Shown here: piece by piece, positions 60,695 through 64,000 of the stretch | Numbering within the stretch: position 1 is the stretch's first letter | How the letters are laid out: the number at the start of each line of letters is the position of its first letter | Assembly: GCF_002891535.1 (NCBI RefSeq) | Contig: NZ_PDZR01000013.1 | Location: 40,370-104,369 of the forward strand | Source of the DNA: Methylocella silvestris | GTDB lineage: Bacteria; Pseudomonadota; Alphaproteobacteria; Rhizobiales; Beijerinckiaceae | Reading direction: 5' to 3' | Length of the DNA: 64,000 bases | The notes under the pieces: model-generated | What the model saw: the letters and a program-made list of their open reading frames with translations, nothing else | Database searches by the model: none | Told to the model about the DNA's origin: nothing | Translations under genes and position numbers: made by a program

Positions 60695-60724
60695 TAGTGC
60701 TCTATCCAGCTGAGCTACGGGCGC
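60648..60724 (-). tRNA. tRNA-Arg(ACG)
   Basis: 77 nt including an encoded CCA. The acceptor stem GCGCCCG pairs with CGGGCGC; the D arm (GCTC/GAGC), anticodon stem (CTAGA/TCTAG) with loop CTACGAA (anticodon ACG, 60688-60690 on the plus strand) and T arm (AGGAG-TTCGAAT-CTCTT) all form. It serves as the integration target of the neighbouring element. Confidence 0.97.
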
Positions 60725-60853
60725 ATGCTGACGACTTCAGACGCTGCGAGATGGCTCGCAGGCGCTCTGGCCGTTCGGCGATGCAGACTTAGCCGCTTGG
60801 CGTTCGCGTGGCAAGGGGCCTTGTGACGAGACCGCGCCGCGAGCGCATTGGCT

Positions 60854-61840
60854 CTATTTCTGCGCCAGCGCCGACGGCGGCTGCGTCCAGAGCGGGAAGC
60901 CGACGGTCGCGAAGATGGAGTCGCCTTCGACGCGGTTATAGGCGGCGAATTCGTGATACCACCGCACCGCGAGGTCGACGCTCTGTTCTCCCGCCCTGAG
61001 CTTATAGGTGACGATCGGTCCGACGCCGGCGACGCGGCCTTGGAACGATCCGAATTTTGCCGCCCCCGTCCCGGAATCGGGCGTGATCTGCTGATAGAAA
61101 TAGCCGCCAACGCCAAAATAGAGGTCGTTTGGGAGGTGCTCGCCGAGCGACCATTCAAAATGCATGTCGGCGCCGCTCAGATAATCCGTCGCCGTGTTGA
61201 TCGCATTGATGGTGAAGCCAAGCGCGGCCGAGGCTTCAAGTCCGGTTTCATGGCTGATATAGGTATAGGCGCCCTTGACGTCGATCGCGGGGCGGTTGAG
61301 GCCGGTCTGGGCCAGCCGCCCGGCAAGATAGTTTCCAGTCGGAAAGAACCCGCTCACGGTCAGCTTCCAGTGCTGATCGCCGGCCTGCCAGCCGAGGATC
61401 GCCGTCAGTTCAGAATCAGCGAAGCCGATGGCGGTCTTCTGCACGTCGCTATGTCGATTGATCCCGGCGGCGTCTGTGAAAGGCGTCGAATAGCTCGATA
61501 CGTCAGAGCCGACGGCATTGGTCGTCGCAAGACCCAGCCGCCCGCCGAACAGGGTCAGATCGGAGTACCAGGCGAAAATGGCGAGATTTGCTGCAAATTG
61601 ATAAGTGACGCGGGTCGGATCCCTGGTCAGGCTATGCTGATAGAGATTTCCACTGCCTGTATAAAGATAGTAAGAATCGTAGAAATAAAGACCGGGCGGC
61701 GGCGTATAGCCAGGCGCAGGCTGGACTAATCCAAGCTGATAGAGGCTAAGGCCATATTCCGACGCTGGGGCCTCGGACCCCAGAGCAAGACTGGCAAATA
61801 GAATGACGACGAATTCTGTTTTGTTTTGCCCCTGGAACAT
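60854..61840 (-). CDS. Outer-membrane protein, phenol-degradation MetA-type
   Basis: 328 residues with a signal sequence (TEFVVILFASLALGSEAPAS). The mature part is rich in aromatic amphipathic strands (NLAIFAWYSDLTLFGGRLGL; ELTAILGWQAGDQHWKLTVS; AVRWYHEFAAYNRVEGDSIF), as in the meta-pathway outer-membrane family (SphA/MetA_deg) thought to admit hydrophobic substrates. Length and the repeated beta-hairpins suit a beta-barrel of about twelve strands. It lies outside the element, directly after the tRNA on the minus strand. Confidence 0.75.
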   Translation of the reverse strand: MFQGQNKTEFVVILFASLALGSEAPASEYGLSLYQLGLVQPAPGYTPPPGLYFYDSYYLYTGSGNLYQHSLTRDPTRVTYQFAANLAIFAWYSDLTLFGGRLGLATTNAVGSDVSSYSTPFTDAAGINRHSDVQKTAIGFADSELTAILGWQAGDQHWKLTVSGFFPTGNYLAGRLAQTGLNRPAIDVKGAYTYISHETGLEASAALGFTINAINTATDYLSGADMHFEWSLGEHLPNDLYFGVGGYFYQQITPDSGTGAAKFGSFQGRVAGVGPIVTYKLRAGEQSVDLAVRWYHEFAAYNRVEGDSIFATVGFPLWTQPPSALAQK

Positions 61841-62056
61841 GGGTTAGGGCGCCTTCATGCTTTGCCTGCCGGAGCGAGCGCGCCCAGCCGGAGCTAGTCT
61901 AGGGGCGATGTTGCGGCCGTCGAGGCAATAATCTCGGCTTCGCCGCCCAATTGCATGATTTGGGCAAAGCGTTACAATTCTGCTACAGCCCAGGCGGCGC
62001 CAGCGCGCCGCCTGGATGCAAGCAATGGTTGTAATTCTTTCGCCTGCCGCGGCTTA

Positions 62057-62419
62057 TTATTTGCTGATTTCTATGCCGTTCTTTTCGCGGAATTCTTTTA
62101 TGACCAGCCCGATCGCCTCGATGACGGTCTTCTCGGGATGCGTCTTGCAATAGACGATCGTTTGGTGCTCTGCTTCCTTGCTGCGCGGGATATTGGCGAA
62201 ATGCTTCTTGGCGAGCCCATTATACCATCCGCTATACCAGGCGGTGAGGTAGTTCGCGTCTTCCTGATAGGTGCCGGCGAGCTGCGCGCACGTCAGCGTC
62301 TGGACGTCGAGATAGCCGTCCTTGTCGGCATAGGCGCTGAGCGGCGTCGCCACCTGGGCGCTGGCGGCGGCGGTGAGGCACGTTGCGATTGTGGCGGCGG
62401 CGAGCAAGGTCCGTTGCAT
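62057..62419 (-). CDS. HdeA/HdeB-like periplasmic protein
   Basis: 120 residues from ATG 62419 with GGAGG just upstream. Signal peptide QRTLLAAATIATCLTAAASA. The mature part has LDVQTLTCAQLAGTYQED then YLTAWYSGWYNGLAKKHFAN, and a second Cys in IVYCKTHPEKTVIEA; the two Cys likely form the disulfide of the HdeA/B fold. The family includes acid-stress chaperones; many members in Hyphomicrobiales have no tested role. Confidence 0.8.
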   Translation of the reverse strand: MQRTLLAAATIATCLTAAASAQVATPLSAYADKDGYLDVQTLTCAQLAGTYQEDANYLTAWYSGWYNGLAKKHFANIPRSKEAEHQTIVYCKTHPEKTVIEAIGLVIKEFREKNGIEISK

Positions 62420-62694
62420 TTTTCCTCCGATTTTTTGAAATTGACAGGCTTTTACATATCTACGTAAGGGCCGCTGTGGAGTTTGCGCCGACAGGGCGCC
62501 AAGACTTCTACTTTGGGCGACCGGTTTTAGACAGACTCGGTGACGTTTATTCTGTGGATCGAATACAACCTGATGGAATTGTCGATCATCCTCGGGTAGA
62601 GAATGCAGCTCGTTCGCGGCCATGAGGATCGCGCGGGTCGGCGCTGGCGCGCCGCCGGATCGGGCCTGAACGGGCGGAACAGGGGCCAAAGCCA

Positions 62695-64000
62695 TTGCGT
62701 CCTGTGTTGCTGACGGTTGCCGCAATTTTGCTGATCGCCGCGGCCGGTCTCGCCGTGGTGCGCCTTGTTTCGCCGCATGCGACCTTGCGCATTGCAGAGG
62801 GTCCGCCGGGCAGTCCCGCCCATCGCTTGATCATTTCTTTCGCGGCGGCGCTCTCGCAGCAGCATCCGCGCCTCGTCGTCAAGCCGGTGGAGACGTCTGA
62901 TCTGACGGCGAGCGCTCAAGCGATCGAAACCCATAAGGCCGATCTTGCGATCATCCGTTCGGATGCGGCCGTCCCCGCAAACGGGGCGACGATCGCCATT
63001 CTGCGCCGCGACGTCGTTGCCGTCGTGACGTCGGCGAAATCGCCCATCGAGAAAATATCGGATCTCGCCGACAAGACCATCGGCCTCGTCGAGGGTCCTT
63101 TGCAGGCCTATAATTCGGCGGCGCTCGACGTCATTCTCAGCTTTTACGACATTCCTCCGCAAAGCGTGCGGCGCCTCGTGCTGCCCTTGGCCGAGGTCGG
63201 CCATGCGGTCGCGGACAGACGCATCGGCGCGGTGCTGGCGATTGGCCCGATCGGACCCGGCGACGTCGTCGATGTTGTCGCCGCGGTCAAGGCGGCGACG
63301 CGGGGGGCACCGAAAATTCTTGCCGTCGATGAGGCCGACGCCATCAACAAGCGCTTTCCCGCCTTCGAGTCGATCGACGTTCCCGCCGGGGCCTTCAAGG
63401 GTCGGCCGCCGACGCCGGACGACACGGTGACGGCGCTCGCCGTTACCTACCGCTTGGTCGCGCCGAATTCGATGTTGGACATTGTCGCCGGCGCGATCGC
63501 CCAATCGCTGTTCGCCGCCAAGACAAGGCTGATGCAGATATCGCCGCTCGCGGCGCAGATCGAGGCCCCCGACACCGACGACAAAAATCCCGTCCTGCCG
63601 GTGCATCCCGGCGTTGCGGCCTTTCTGGAAAATGGCGCGCAAAGCTTTTTCGACAAATTCCAGGAATATTTTTACATGGGCGGCATGGCGCTGAGCGCCG
63701 TCGGCTCGGTCGTCGCCATCGTCATCAGCCGGTTTTCCAACCGCAAATCACGTGAGGAGATGGGGCGGATCGAACGCCTAGTCGGCATCGCCGACGAGGC
63801 GTTGCGCACACGCGATCTTGGCCAGCTCGAACAGCTCGAAACGGAGCTGGCCGGCATTGTCGCCTGGTTCGTCAGGACAAACCCCGGCGCCGAAGGCGGC
63901 GGCTTTTCGGTCGGCCTCACGCACGCCCGCTATGCGATCGACCGGCAGCGGCGCTCGATCCTGCGGGAGGGCGGCAGGGGGGCCTCGGAGGAGCCTGCTC
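62695..64000 (+). CDS. TAXI-family solute receptor, incomplete at the window end
   Basis: At least 435 codons, running off the window. TTG 62695 (AGGGG about 10 bp upstream) or GTG 62704 is the likely start. An N-terminal hydrophobic anchor (VLLTVAAILLIAAAGLAVVR) is followed by a substrate-binding domain of the TRAP/TAXI type: LRIAEGPPGSPAHRLIISFA, ADLAIIRSDAAVP, IEKISDLADKTIGLVEG. Near residue 330 is a second hydrophobic helix (FYMGGMALSAVGSVVAIVIS), after which a cytoplasmic helical tail begins. The added TM and tail are unusual for secreted receptors. The 275 bp before it hold no other gene. Confidence 0.8.
   Translation, partial: MRPVLLTVAAILLIAAAGLAVVRLVSPHATLRIAEGPPGSPAHRLIISFAAALSQQHPRLVVKPVETSDLTASAQAIETHKADLAIIRSDAAVPANGATIAILRRDVVAVVTSAKSPIEKISDLADKTIGLVEGPLQAYNSAALDVILSFYDIPPQSVRRLVLPLAEVGHAVADRRIGAVLAIGPIGPGDVVDVVAAVKAATRGAPKILAVDEADAINKRFPAFESIDVPAGAFKGRPPTPDDTVTALAVTYRLVAPNSMLDIVAGAIAQSLFAAKTRLMQISPLAAQIEAPDTDDKNPVLPVHPGVAAFLENGAQSFFDKFQEYFYMGGMALSAVGSVVAIVISRFSNRKSREEMGRIERLVGIADEALRTRDLGQLEQLETELAGIVAWFVRTNPGAEGGGFSVGLTHARYAIDRQRRSILREGGRGASEEPA

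Noticed and set aside
62527..63642. Long minus-strand open frame, arginine-rich
   Set aside because: It is the complement of the TAXI receptor gene. Its protein has no motif and an extreme Arg content typical of antisense reading in GC-rich DNA.
1..64000. CRISPR arrays, complete insertion sequences, rRNA genes
   Set aside because: No regularly spaced repeats, no intact transposase and no rRNA-like sequence were seen by eye on either strand.

Overview
The window is GC-rich DNA from an alphaproteobacterium, most likely a methylotroph of the Hyphomicrobiales (Beijerinckiaceae-like, in the neighbourhood of Methylocella or Methylocapsa). The main reason is a complete N-methylglutamate (NMG) pathway operon for methylamine use. 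The Pst, CydAB, P1B-5 ATPase, ETHE1-like and HdeA-like genes are typical of that group. The taxon is inferred from gene content only; no search was possible.

Layout. 1-2.2 kb: end of a phosphate-transport operon (pstC end, pstA, pstB) followed by a frameshifted pstS-like remnant. 2.3-4.7 kb: a Fic-like protein with an altered active-site motif, an MBL-fold/rhodanese persulfide dioxygenase and an XRE-type regulator. 4.9-7.6 kb: cytochrome bd oxidase cydAB plus a DUF2474 small subunit. 7.6-18.4 kb (minus strand): mgsABC-gmaS-mgdABCD, followed by a short dihydrofolate reductase and an SDR. The gene products turn methylamine into gamma-glutamylmethylamide, then N-methylglutamate, then glutamate plus a C1 unit. 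18.7-24.3 kb (minus): CitE-like lyase, MaoC hydratase, biotin-dependent acyl-CoA carboxylase alpha and beta subunits and a TetR regulator. The set resembles the leucine/itaconate catabolic cluster of Mycobacterium. 24.3-30.9 kb: accessory DNA with decayed genes (an endonuclease-like fragment, a deleted tyrosine integrase), two small regulator-controlled units (XRE/epimerase-like protein and MarR/DUF1398/DMT/DUF6790), and hypotheticals. 30.9-37.1 kb (minus): a flavin-based electron-transfer set (ApbE, PepSY-flavodoxin-reductase, DUF2271) with an acidic secreted protein and a two-component system. 37.2-41.3 kb: a PepSY-domain protein, an orphan secreted protein and a P1B-5 metal ATPase with a C-terminal hemerythrin domain.

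41.8-60.7 kb is an integrated element of about 18.9 kb bounded by a perfect 47-bp direct repeat. The right copy is the 3' part of an intact tRNA-Arg(ACG). It carries an integrase, an AlpA-like protein, a VirE/VapE-like ATPase, small and large terminase, a gp10-like protein, a tape-measure protein, a repressor with operators, and cargo (HExxH metalloprotease, retropepsin-like protein, SRAP). No portal, capsid or head protease was seen, so it is either a satellite or a decayed prophage. 60.8-64 kb: an outer-membrane protein of the phenol-degradation MetA type, an HdeA/B-like periplasmic protein and a TAXI-type solute receptor running off the window.

The main leads are the atypical tRNA-Arg element and its cargo, the ApbE/DUF2271 flavinylation unit, the CitE-MaoC-carboxylase cluster, and the Fic-like protein that lacks the catalytic histidine.
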